The position numbers and the translations under genes are program-made. From Argonema antarcticum A004/B2 (GTDB lineage: Bacteria; Cyanobacteriota; Cyanobacteriia; Cyanobacteriales; Aerosakkonemataceae), in the NCBI RefSeq assembly GCF_023333585.1, contig NZ_JAIQZN010000027.1, forward strand, positions 1 through 64,000: a stretch of 64,000 nt of DNA. Reading direction: 5' to 3'. Positions within the stretch are counted from its first letter, which is position 1, and every line of letters begins with the position of its first letter. Positions 16,156 to 24,424 of this stretch are shown one piece after another. The notes beneath the pieces are model-generated. The model searched no databases. It worked only from the letters and a program-made list of their open reading frames with translations, and had not been told where the DNA came from.

Positions 16156-17061
16156 ATGAATATAGTAGAAGTAAAAAACAAGTATTGCGATTCGACTATT
16201 TGGAATAGTGTTTCCCCCCGGAAAACCGATGTAGTCATTGCTTCTTGCTACAAGTCAGGCACAACCTTGACTCAACAAATCGTTAATCTACTACTTAATG
16301 GCAACAGCGATCTGAGGGGATATAAATCTATACACGAATTGAGTCCGTGGGTAGAATACAATCCCGATCCAACTTTCGCCTCGTTAGAACTAAAACTGAA
16401 CCATATAGAAAACTTACCAGAGTCTAGATTTCTCAAGACTCACCTACCTTTTGACGCTTTGCCATATAATCCAGAAACAAAGTACATTTATCTGGTAAGA
16501 GACGGAAGAGACGTTGCCCTGTCTCTATATAATGCTGGGGGAGGTTACGATACCAGCTTGTACGAAGAAGAGAAGGTCGAGGAAACTTTTCCAGAGTTTT
16601 GGGATAACTGGCTAGAAACCGGAAGACATTTATGGCCTCTTTGGGAAAATATACTTAGTTGGTGGCGGGTTAGACATCTTCCAAACGTGCTTTTGGTTCA
16701 TTATGCTAATCTAATCGGCGATAAGCCAAAGGAAGTCGAGAGAATGGCTGAACTTCTAGGTGTGAAAATGGATGCAGCGAAAAAAGATCTTGTCTTGGAG
16801 GAATCTTCGCTAGAATACATGACAGAAAATTGGGAGAAATTCCAGTCGCCAGGATTTCTTCCGAAAAGATTCTTCGGCAAAGGGAAAAATGGACGTTGGA
16901 AAGATTTGTTACCTCAAGAAAAGATTGAAAAATATGAGGTTTTTATTGTGGATAAATTAGGGATTGAATGCGCCAATTGGGTGAAAAACGGAGGATATTT
17001 GCCGGGATTAATTCAAAAAGCATTAGATGATGCCATAGAAGAGGCAATGACTCCAGATTAA
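16156..17061 (+). CDS. PAPS-dependent sulfotransferase
   Basis: A 301-residue cytosolic-type sulfotransferase. The 5'-phosphosulfate loop (SCYKSGTTLTQQIV) is near residue 35, the catalytic-type histidine in FLKTHLPFD near 97, the 3'-phosphate segment (YLVRDGRDVALSLYN) near 118 and the GKGKNGRWKDLL segment near the end. All expected elements are present. It would move sulfate from PAPS to a hydroxyl or amine of a small molecule. The ATG at 16156 begins MNIVEVKNKY; an upstream start would add unrelated residues. Saxitoxin clusters contain sulfotransferases of this fold, but nothing here shows the substrate. It is followed by an arylsulfatase gene on the same strand. Confidence 0.9.
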   Translation: MNIVEVKNKYCDSTIWNSVSPRKTDVVIASCYKSGTTLTQQIVNLLLNGNSDLRGYKSIHELSPWVEYNPDPTFASLELKLNHIENLPESRFLKTHLPFDALPYNPETKYIYLVRDGRDVALSLYNAGGGYDTSLYEEEKVEETFPEFWDNWLETGRHLWPLWENILSWWRVRHLPNVLLVHYANLIGDKPKEVERMAELLGVKMDAAKKDLVLEESSLEYMTENWEKFQSPGFLPKRFFGKGKNGRWKDLLPQEKIEKYEVFIVDKLGIECANWVKNGGYLPGLIQKALDDAIEEAMTPD

Positions 17062-17228
17062 AGGGTATGTGTATCTGCCGATTATCAGTGAAACAATACT
17101 TTTGGTAGCAATGTTTCACTTCACGATCGATCACCTCGATCGCACTCTTGCGAGCCACAGCGTCAGCAGTTCCCTCGTTGAACTACTCAAATACCCTGTT
17201 AATTAGCAGTAAAAAGAGAGATTCCCAG

Positions 17229-18941
17229 ATGAAGAACCCAGTTTCAAAATTTATCCTGCTTGTAGCTTTCTCCTCCTTTTCCTTAATAGCTTTTTCAGTT
17301 TTGAGAAAAAGCTCGCAAGCCCAAACCGAAACGGCCAAAAAGAAAGGGCCAAATATTGTGCTACTGATGGCCGATGATATGGGCTATTCCGATGTGGGTG
17401 CCTTTGGGAGTGAGATTCCTACTCCCAACATAGATTCCTTGGCAAAGGGCGGCATGAAGTTGACCAGATTCTACGGTGGGGCGGCTTGCTCCCCTAGCCG
17501 CTCGATGCTGCTGAGTGGAGTGGATAACCACCAAGCTGGCCTTGGTAGTATGGGTGAGGATTTAACCGATCGCCAGAAGGGTAAACCGGGGTATGAAGGC
17601 CGTCTTAACGATCGCGTTGTCAGTGTAGCCACAGTATTAAAAGATGCTGGCTATCACACCTATATGATCGGCAAGTGGCACCTGGGTCACGATGCAGCCC
17701 ATGTCCCCGCAGGGAGAGGCTTCGAGGAATCATTTGCCTTAATCGACGGTGCCGCGAATCACATGAACCAAAGGGGATACAGCCCAGAAAAACCTGAAGC
17801 GACATACAACAACAACGGTAAAAATGTCAACCTCCCCCCAAACTTTTTCTCAGCCGATTTTTATACCAACAAGCTCATAGAGAATATCAATAAGAATCGT
17901 GGCGATGGCAAACCCTTCTTCATTTATGCTGCCTACACCTCTCCCCACGATCCCTTGCAGGCTCCACAGCAATACATTAAGAAGTACATGGGCAAGTACG
18001 ATATTGGCTGGGATCGCATTCGCGAACAGCGTTTCCAACGCCAGAAGCAACTTGGCATCATTCCCAGTAATCTACAATTTCCCGCCAGAGCAGAAGGAGT
18101 TCCTGCCTGGAATAGCCTAACACCTGCACAGCGGCGGTACAATTCCAAGCTAATGGCTATATATGCAGGGATGGTTGACAACCTGGATGGCAATATTGGC
18201 CGACTAATTGCTCACTTGAAGAGTATCGGCGAGTACGAGAATACCATCTTCGTATTTATCTCCGATAATGGTGCGGCGGCTCACGATTTTTCCAAGGGAC
18301 ATAAGGCATTTGAGGACTGGTTTAAAAAGGAGAAAATCGACAACAGCTATGAAAATATAGGGAATACTAACTCCTTCGTCAGCTATGGCGGGGGTTGGGC
18401 CGACACAAGTGCAACTCCCTTCTTTGGCTTCAAGGGAAGAGTTTATGAAGGCGGTATTCGCATACCAGCTATTTTCTACTACCCAGGTGCTATCAAGGCA
18501 GGAGCCCAAAGTGCTGCGTTTGCTTCCGTGATGGACATGATGCCAACGTTTTTGGATTACGCTGGGGCTCAGCATCCAGGAACCAGTTATCAAGGTAATC
18601 CCATTATTCCTATGCAAGGGCGTTCTCTGCGTCCTTTGTTGGAAGGTACAGCTACTCGCATTTACGGTGAAAACGATCCGATCGGTTTCGAGCTGTTCGG
18701 CGACGGGAACAGGGCTTTGTTCCTGGGAGACTGGAAAGTTACCAAAATCAACAAACCCTATGGGGATAATAAGTGGAAGTTGTTTAACATTACACAAGAC
18801 CCCAGGGAATTGGTTGACTTGTCTAAACAGTATCCAGACCAGTTAAACAAAATGATGGCTTTGTACAAGCAATACGAAAAGGATAAGGGTGTTGTCTATC
18901 GTTCCGATAACGAAGACGAAGTGTTTGACCTGGGACTCTAG
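17229..18941 (+). CDS. secreted arylsulfatase (type I, formylglycine-dependent)
   Basis: A 570-residue protein with an N-terminal signal sequence (KFILLVAFSSFSLIAFSVL). The metal-binding start NIVLLMADDMGYSD and the CSPSR signature in the segment ACSPSRSMLLSG (about residue 98) mark it as a sulfatase whose cysteine is converted to formylglycine. Later segments GKWHLGHD and FISDNGAAAHD supply further active-site residues. It hydrolyses sulfate esters outside the cytoplasm. No maturation enzyme is encoded nearby. The ATG at 17229 is chosen because it opens the signal peptide. Paired with the sulfotransferase just upstream, it could remove the group the other adds, or scavenge sulfate. Confidence 0.93.
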   Translation: MKNPVSKFILLVAFSSFSLIAFSVLRKSSQAQTETAKKKGPNIVLLMADDMGYSDVGAFGSEIPTPNIDSLAKGGMKLTRFYGGAACSPSRSMLLSGVDNHQAGLGSMGEDLTDRQKGKPGYEGRLNDRVVSVATVLKDAGYHTYMIGKWHLGHDAAHVPAGRGFEESFALIDGAANHMNQRGYSPEKPEATYNNNGKNVNLPPNFFSADFYTNKLIENINKNRGDGKPFFIYAAYTSPHDPLQAPQQYIKKYMGKYDIGWDRIREQRFQRQKQLGIIPSNLQFPARAEGVPAWNSLTPAQRRYNSKLMAIYAGMVDNLDGNIGRLIAHLKSIGEYENTIFVFISDNGAAAHDFSKGHKAFEDWFKKEKIDNSYENIGNTNSFVSYGGGWADTSATPFFGFKGRVYEGGIRIPAIFYYPGAIKAGAQSAAFASVMDMMPTFLDYAGAQHPGTSYQGNPIIPMQGRSLRPLLEGTATRIYGENDPIGFELFGDGNRALFLGDWKVTKINKPYGDNKWKLFNITQDPRELVDLSKQYPDQLNKMMALYKQYEKDKGVVYRSDNEDEVFDLGL

Positions 18942-18967
18942 CTGCCGCTAAGCGGAAGTCACTCATT

Positions 18968-19042
18968 CAAAAGTCAAAAATCCTTTGAGTGTCAGGCATT
19001 TAACTACTTCTGAACTGGTGAGTTATTTATGCCGCGCTGCAC
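18968..19042 (-). repeat. dispersed intergenic repeat, copy 2 (inverted)
   Basis: Reverse complement of the repeat at 351-427, with about ten differences by eye. One edge lies at CAAAAGTCAAAAATCCTTTG and the other at CCGCGCTGCAC. Confidence 0.7.
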
Positions 19043-19072
19043 TAGCTGCCGATCGGGTCGAAGGGAGAAAAA

Positions 19073-19114
19073 GTCATTAGTCAAGAGTCCTTAATTTTAA
19101 TCTTGACTAATGAC
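19073..19114. repeat. inverted repeat upstream of methyltransferase 3
   Basis: Arms GTCATTAGTCAAGA and TCTTGACTAATGAC enclose 14 nt. It lies between the sulfatase stop and the methyltransferase 3 start and may be the sulfatase terminator or a 5' structure. Confidence 0.6.
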
Positions 19115-19165
19115 TAATGACTTTAAAAAACGAAACATCTCATACCAACACAAGAAGTGACGATC

Positions 19166-20188
19166 GTGAGTAACCCCCAAACCAAATCACCAATGATGGC
19201 TTTTGTCGAACTGACAAGTAAGCTTTGGCTTACCCAAGCACTAAACATTGCGGCCAAACTGGGTATTGCCGATTTGTTGACGACAGAATCCAAGAGTGTT
19301 GATGAACTCGCACAAGCTACCAAAAGTCACGCTCCTTCACTATACCGAGTGCTTCGCTGCCTCGCTAGTGTTGGTGTGTTTACCGAAGTTGACCCATATC
19401 AATTCGCACTTAGTCCAATTGCTGAATATCTTCGCAGCGATAATCCTTACTCCTTCCGGGATCAAGTTTTGATGCACTGCGACGACTGGCATTGGCGTGC
19501 TACAGGGGAGATGTTTCGCGCTGTTAAAGATGGTAAATCTGCTATACATCACCTTTATCAAGTAAATAGCTATTGGGAATATTTAGTAAAAAATCCTGAG
19601 TCTCAGGCGTTGTTCGATCGGACCATGCTGGCTGCTGCTAGAAACTTTCACGCGCCGTTCATTAAATCTTATGACTTTTCCGATAGTAGCAAAGTTGTAG
19701 ATGTGGCTGGTGGCAGAGGATCGCTAATATCGGCGATTCTCAAAGCAAACCCTCATCTGAAAGGCGTTCTCTTCGATATGCCACAAACTGTTGTTGAAGC
19801 AGCCGACTTTCTAGAAAAGCAAGGCGTGATCGATCGCTGTGAAAGAGTCGGAGGAGATATGTTTGCATCTGTACCGACTGGGGGCGATATTTATACTTTA
19901 TCGTTCATTTTCATTGACTGGGATGATGATAGTCTGATTAAAATCCTCAACAATATCCGCAATGCCATGTCTAAAAATGGTAAGTTGCTGGTGATCGATT
20001 CTATTGTTCCTTCTGGTGATGAATATAGTTGGATAAAATGGGTAGACTTAGATGAACTGACCCTCAGCGATGGAGGCCCGCGCACTGAGATCGAATTTAG
20101 AGAATTGTTTGAGAAGGCAGGTTTTCAGTTACAACAGATTTTGACAATGGAAACTCCCTGTAGTGTGATGGAATTGGTTCCTATTTAA
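19166..20188 (+). CDS. COMT/ASMT-family SAM methyltransferase, paralogue 3
   Basis: A 340-residue paralogue of the two methyltransferases at 7-9 kb, here on the plus strand. The dimerisation domain (YRVLRCLASVGVFTEVD) and the SAM motif VVDVAGGRGS are intact. The catalytic segment reads FIFIDWDDDS, so Ile replaces the usual His base, as in the other two. The GTG at 19166 (MSNPQTKSP) matches the MSN start of paralogue 1; a GTG at 19157 is also possible, and there is no ATG before residue 10. A large hairpin follows the stop. It is separated from the other copies by the IS, porin and sulfur genes. Confidence 0.85.
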   Translation: MSNPQTKSPMMAFVELTSKLWLTQALNIAAKLGIADLLTTESKSVDELAQATKSHAPSLYRVLRCLASVGVFTEVDPYQFALSPIAEYLRSDNPYSFRDQVLMHCDDWHWRATGEMFRAVKDGKSAIHHLYQVNSYWEYLVKNPESQALFDRTMLAAARNFHAPFIKSYDFSDSSKVVDVAGGRGSLISAILKANPHLKGVLFDMPQTVVEAADFLEKQGVIDRCERVGGDMFASVPTGGDIYTLSFIFIDWDDDSLIKILNNIRNAMSKNGKLLVIDSIVPSGDEYSWIKWVDLDELTLSDGGPRTEIEFRELFEKAGFQLQQILTMETPCSVMELVPI

Positions 20189-20206
20189 CAGGAATTACGC
20201 AAAAAC

Positions 20207-20243
20207 TTTCTCCCCCAATTCTGGGGGGGGATAGGGGGAGAAA
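20207..20243 (+). terminator. probable terminator after methyltransferase 3
   Basis: Arms TTTCTCCCCC and GGGGGAGAAA enclose a G-rich loop, starting 18 bp after the stop codon. There is no long T-tract. Confidence 0.5.
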
Positions 20244-20257
20244 ACCTTAAGTCCTAT

Positions 20258-20440
20258 TTATAGCAACCGCTCTCGTCGGTTAAGACAACTCCAACTCTTA
20301 CCTCTGGTTCATAATCCCTTACGGAGTACCCTTTTCCCTCTTCCCTAGCCCCGTTCGGCTGAGCGCGACTCGACTGAGCGCGAGCCGAACGTCTCACGTC
20401 GAAGCCTAGCCCCTAGTCCCTAGTCCCTAGCTATAAGTGG
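20258..20440. repeat. mosaic of dispersed repeats before hsdM
   Basis: The stretch contains TATAGCAACCGCTCTCGTCG (a relative is near 44156), a palindromic CGGCTGAGCGCGA...GAGCCGAAC block and TAGTCCC tandem units ending CCCTAG. No gene is seen in 20244-20544. Confidence 0.6.
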
Positions 20441-20493
20441 ATTCGTACACAAACCTTGGTTATAGGAAATCTTTGATTGGCATATACTAAACC

Positions 20494-20533
20494 AGTAACG
20501 GCAAACATTCCGTAGTAACGGCAAACATTCCGT
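20494..20533 (+). repeat. perfect 20-bp tandem duplication at the hsdM start
   Basis: The unit AGTAACGGCAAACATTCCGT occurs twice without a gap and ends 11 bp before the hsdM ATG. It overlaps the region where a ribosome-binding site would sit, and no good Shine-Dalgarno sequence is otherwise visible. It may be an operator or a recent slippage duplication. Confidence 0.8.
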
Positions 20534-20544
20534 AGCAAAGCTAA

Positions 20545-22101
20545 ATGTTCGAGCAAACTTTTAAAAATATTGATGATGTTCTCTGGAAAGAGGCTGGTTG
20601 TACTACCGAGTTAGATTACACGGAGCAAACCTCTTGGCTGCTGTTTTTGAAGTATTTGGATGATTTAGAGCAGGAAAGGGCGCTAGAGGCGGAACTGGTG
20701 GGTAAACCTTATGAATTTATTATTGATGAGGCGCATCGCTGGTCAGTGTGGGCGGCTCCCAAAAAGGCTGATGGGACGGTAGATCATGATAATGCGCTGA
20801 TTGGCGATGATCTGATTGATTATGTCAACCGCAAGCTATTTCCATATTTACAAGGATTTAAGCAACGGGCTACCAGTCCAGACACGATCGAATATAAGAT
20901 AGGCGAAATTTTTAGCGAAATTAAGAATAGGTTTCAAAGCGGCTACAGTTTGCGGGATGCGCTGGAATATATTGATGAGCTACGGTTTAGATCGCAACAG
21001 GAAAAACACGAGCTATCCCATCTCTATGAAGCCAAAATCAAGAATATGGGGAATGCGGGACGCAATGGGGGTGAGTATTACACGCCACGTCCCTTGATTC
21101 CTGCAATGATTCAGGTAGTGAAACCGGAGATAGGCGATCGCATTTATGATGGTGCTTGCGGTTCGGCGGGGTTTTTGTGTGAGAGTTACGACTATTTGCG
21201 TCAGGGTAATCTCACCACAAAACAGCTAGAAATACTTCAGAATAATACATTTACGGGTAAAGAAAAGAAGAGTTTGGCGTATGTCATTGCGATCATGAAC
21301 ATGATTTTGCATGGCATTGATGCGCCGAATGTTATCCACACCAACACGCTGACGGAAAATCTCAGTGATATTCAGGACAAGAATCGTTTTGATGTCATCT
21401 TGGCTAATCCGCCATTCGGGGGGAAGGAACGCAAGGAAGTACAACAGAATTTCCCGATTAAGACTGGGGAAACGGCGTTTCTGTTTTTGCAGCATTTCAT
21501 CAAAATCCTGAAGATGGGCGGTAGGGCTGCGGTTGTTATTAAAAATACATTTCTGTCAAATTCTGATAATGCTTCGCGGGCGTTGCGTCAAGAGCTTTTG
21601 AGTAGTTGCAATCTGCACACGATTTTGGATTGTCCGAGTGGGACTTTTATCGGGGCGGGGGTGAAAACTGTGGTGCTGTTTTTTGAGAAAGGAAAGCCCT
21701 TCGATGCGGTTCCCTTCGACTTCGCTCAGGGAACGGGAACGCCTTTATTTTCTCAGGGAAAACCTTTAAATGAGGGTATGGCGACTCAGAAAATTTGGTA
21801 TTACCAACTCGATCCAGAGCGGAATATGGGTAAAACCAATTCGCTGAATGATGAGGATTTGCGCGAGTTTGTGGAGTTACAAGCTAGGTTTGCGGAAACA
21901 GAAAAGTCTTGGCTGGTGGATATTGCTGATATTGATCAGGTGACTTTTGATCTGTCGGTGAAGAATCCCAATAAAGCCGAGGAGTCGCTGTTACGAGAAC
22001 CGCAGAAAATTTTAGATGAGATTGCTGCATTAGATGCGGAGAGTGCAGAGATTTTGGCTGGAATTGGGGGGATGGCTTCGACTTCGCTCAGCCAGCCATA
22101 G
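20545..22101 (+). CDS. hsdM: type I restriction-modification DNA methyltransferase subunit M
   Basis: A 518-residue N6-adenine methyltransferase. The N-terminal HsdM helical domain (FEQTFKNIDDVLWKEAGCTT) is followed by the SAM motif IYDGACGSAGFL near residue 200 and the catalytic motif ILANPPFGGKE near 285. With HsdS it methylates the target, and with HsdR it restricts. Two segments look acquired: AVPFDFAQGTGTPLFSQGK, near 390, and the extreme C-terminus STSLSQP. Both are translations of a CTTCGACTTCGCTCAG-type dispersed repeat. First gene of the locus. Confidence 0.93.
   Translation: MFEQTFKNIDDVLWKEAGCTTELDYTEQTSWLLFLKYLDDLEQERALEAELVGKPYEFIIDEAHRWSVWAAPKKADGTVDHDNALIGDDLIDYVNRKLFPYLQGFKQRATSPDTIEYKIGEIFSEIKNRFQSGYSLRDALEYIDELRFRSQQEKHELSHLYEAKIKNMGNAGRNGGEYYTPRPLIPAMIQVVKPEIGDRIYDGACGSAGFLCESYDYLRQGNLTTKQLEILQNNTFTGKEKKSLAYVIAIMNMILHGIDAPNVIHTNTLTENLSDIQDKNRFDVILANPPFGGKERKEVQQNFPIKTGETAFLFLQHFIKILKMGGRAAVVIKNTFLSNSDNASRALRQELLSSCNLHTILDCPSGTFIGAGVKTVVLFFEKGKPFDAVPFDFAQGTGTPLFSQGKPLNEGMATQKIWYYQLDPERNMGKTNSLNDEDLREFVELQARFAETEKSWLVDIADIDQVTFDLSVKNPNKAEESLLREPQKILDEIAALDAESAEILAGIGGMASTSLSQP
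21712..21731. repeat. dispersed repeat inside hsdM
   Basis: A 20-bp partly palindromic unit with core TTCGACTTCGCTCAGG lies in frame within hsdM and encodes part of PFDFAQG. The same family occurs at 22074-22124, 22451-22467, 24813-24834, 25065-25084 and 25812-25832. Confidence 0.8.
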
Positions 22102-22124
22102 ATGAGGGCTGAGCGAAGTCGAAG
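22074..22124. repeat. inverted pair of the dispersed repeat at the hsdM stop
   Basis: GGCTTCGACTTCGCTCAGCC (22074-22093) faces its reverse complement GGCTGAGCGAAGTCGAAG (22107-22124). Together they form a large hairpin that spans the hsdM stop codon, so the last residues of HsdM come from the repeat. Confidence 0.85.
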
Positions 22125-22150
22125 TCCGGTTTTTACAGGAGGTTATAACC

Positions 22151-22480
22151 ATGCCCTATATGTATATTCTAGAATGTGCTGATGGTTCTTTCTACACGGG
22201 AAGTACAAATGATTTGCCTCGTCGTTTGTGGCAGCATCAAAATGGGCTGGGTGCAAACCATACCCAGAAGCGATTACCTGTAAAGTTAGTTTATGCAGAA
22301 CATTATGATCATGTGGCAGATGCTTTTTATCGGGAAAAACAGGTTCAGGGTTGGAGTCGGGCTAAGAAGATTGCTTTAATGAATAGTGACTGGGATCGCC
22401 TTCATATTTTGGCAGAGTGTCAGAATTATTCACATTATAAAAATGCTAGTTTCGACTCCGCTCAACCAGCAAAAGATTAG
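22151..22480 (+). CDS. GIY-YIG nuclease domain protein (UPF0213 type)
   Basis: A 109-residue single-domain protein. The GIY-YIG core is seen as YMYILECADGSFYTGSTN, followed by the arginine helix DLPRRLWQHQNG and the YREKQVQGWSRAKK segment. These small proteins are predicted structure-specific nucleases, often found as accessory genes. The C-terminus (ASFDSAQPAKD) is encoded by a copy of the dispersed repeat, so it may replace the native end. It lies between hsdM and hsdS, 9 bp from hsdS, in the same operon. A role in the R-M system is not established. Confidence 0.85.
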   Translation: MPYMYILECADGSFYTGSTNDLPRRLWQHQNGLGANHTQKRLPVKLVYAEHYDHVADAFYREKQVQGWSRAKKIALMNSDWDRLHILAECQNYSHYKNASFDSAQPAKD

Positions 22481-22489
22481 AGGGATGTT

Positions 22490-23707
22490 ATGAAGTTGAC
22501 CGTTGATAGTGGACAGTTGCCAGTGGGTTGGGAGATTAAAATACTCGGTGAAATTTGTAATATTTCAACAGGAAAACTAAATGCAAATGCTGCTGTTGAG
22601 AATGGACAATATCCATTCTTTACTTGTTCTAGAGAAATATTCGCTATTGACCATTTTACCTTTGACTGTGAAGCAATATTGTTGGCAGGAAATAACGCTG
22701 TAGGTGATTTTAATGTAAAGCATTACAAAGGAAAATTTAACGCTTATCAAAGAACTTATGTAATAACGTTCAAAAAAGAAAATTCAATTTTATATAAATA
22801 TCTTTATCTTCAACTAGAAAGTGCTTTAAAATATTTCAAATTAAAATCTGTTGGCGCAGGTACTAAATTTTTAAAGCTAGACATGATCAAAAATCTCAGA
22901 CTTCATCTTCCTCCACTTCCTGAACAAAAGTGGATTGTGGCAATTTTGGATGAGGCGTTTGAGGGGATTGATAGAGCGATCGCAAACACCAAAAAGAACC
23001 TCGCCAACTCCCGCGAAATATTTGAAAGCTATCTAAACGCCCTATTTACCCAGAAAGGCGACGGGTGGGTAGAGAAGAAGTTAGGAGATATAGCAACCTT
23101 TAGGAATGGTCTTAATTTCACAAAAAGTAGTAAAGGTGAATCAATTAAGATTGTTGGCGTTAAAGATTTTCAAAACCATTTTTGGATTCAGGAAGATCAA
23201 TTAGATTCCGTAACAATAGATGCAGAGTTAAAGGAAATAGATATACTCCGCAAAGGAGACATATTAACGGTTAGATCCAATGGGAATAAAGAATTAATTG
23301 GGCGTTGTGTACTAGCGGGTGAGCTTTCCGAAAAAACTTCACACTCTGGATTCACTATTAGAATTCGTATAGAAAGAGAGGACATTTATCCCCAGTTTAT
23401 AGTCCACTATTTAAAATCGAGAGAGCTACGAAAACAGCTAACAGAAAGTGGAGGTGGAATTAGCATTAGCAGCTTTAATCAACAAGGGCTTTCACTGATT
23501 ATATTGAGCTTTCCTAGCTTGGTAGAGCAAAAAGCTATTGTTGCAAATATTGATGAATTAGTGGCTGAAACCCAACGTCTCGAAACCATCTACCGCCAAA
23601 AAATCGCCGCACTCAACGAACTCAAACAATCCATCCTGCAAAAAGCATTCACAGGCGAACTCACCGCCGACACCCCGAAAACTGTTAAGGAGGAGATTGC
23701 CGCATGA
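22490..23707 (+). CDS. hsdS: type I restriction-modification specificity subunit S
   Basis: A 405-residue protein with two target-recognition domains. TRD1 (about 1-140) ends with the conserved helix segment LHLPPLPEQKWIVAILDEAF. TRD2 (about 190-345) ends with LSFPSLVEQKAIVANIDELV. Each is followed by a coiled-coil spacer, the second being ETIYRQKIAALNELKQS. HsdS fixes the bipartite DNA sequence recognised. The DNA of the two TRDs is more AT-rich than the conserved parts, as usual for domains swapped by recombination. Its stop overlaps an ATG (ATGA at 23704-23707). Confidence 0.93.
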   Translation: MKLTVDSGQLPVGWEIKILGEICNISTGKLNANAAVENGQYPFFTCSREIFAIDHFTFDCEAILLAGNNAVGDFNVKHYKGKFNAYQRTYVITFKKENSILYKYLYLQLESALKYFKLKSVGAGTKFLKLDMIKNLRLHLPPLPEQKWIVAILDEAFEGIDRAIANTKKNLANSREIFESYLNALFTQKGDGWVEKKLGDIATFRNGLNFTKSSKGESIKIVGVKDFQNHFWIQEDQLDSVTIDAELKEIDILRKGDILTVRSNGNKELIGRCVLAGELSEKTSHSGFTIRIRIEREDIYPQFIVHYLKSRELRKQLTESGGGISISSFNQQGLSLIILSFPSLVEQKAIVANIDELVAETQRLETIYRQKIAALNELKQSILQKAFTGELTADTPKTVKEEIAA

Positions 23708-23745
23708 ACGAAGTTGAAACCTATACCAAACTCATTGATGATTAA
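23704..23745 (+). pseudogene. 13-codon remnant of the original hsdR start
   Basis: An ATG overlapping the hsdS stop (ATGA) opens a short frame, MNEVETYTKLIDD, then TAA. The intact hsdR at 24425 begins MNEAETRAELIDP, so the two starts are clearly homologous. This marks the former hsdS/hsdR junction; the toxin-antitoxin pair now lies between the remnant and the full gene. Confidence 0.7.
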
Positions 23746-23768
23746 CCACCAACAAACCGAGGATTTGA

Positions 23769-24366
<598 letters not shown>

Positions 24367-24424
24367 GACTAGAAATAAGTTAAACTTCCTGACCCACCAT
24401 CAACCATAAACCCTCAACTCTCCA

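Noticed and set aside
18204-18797. 197-residue minus-strand frame inside the arylsulfatase gene
   Set aside because: It is antisense to well-conserved sulfatase sequence; no family resemblance and no ribosome-binding site.
5188-20188. Guanitoxin or saxitoxin biosynthetic cluster
   Set aside because: The MATE exporter resembles the GntT-named group, and a Rieske enzyme and a sulfotransferase are present. None of the scaffold-building genes of either toxin (SxtA-like, GntA-GntG types) is visible, so neither name is justified.
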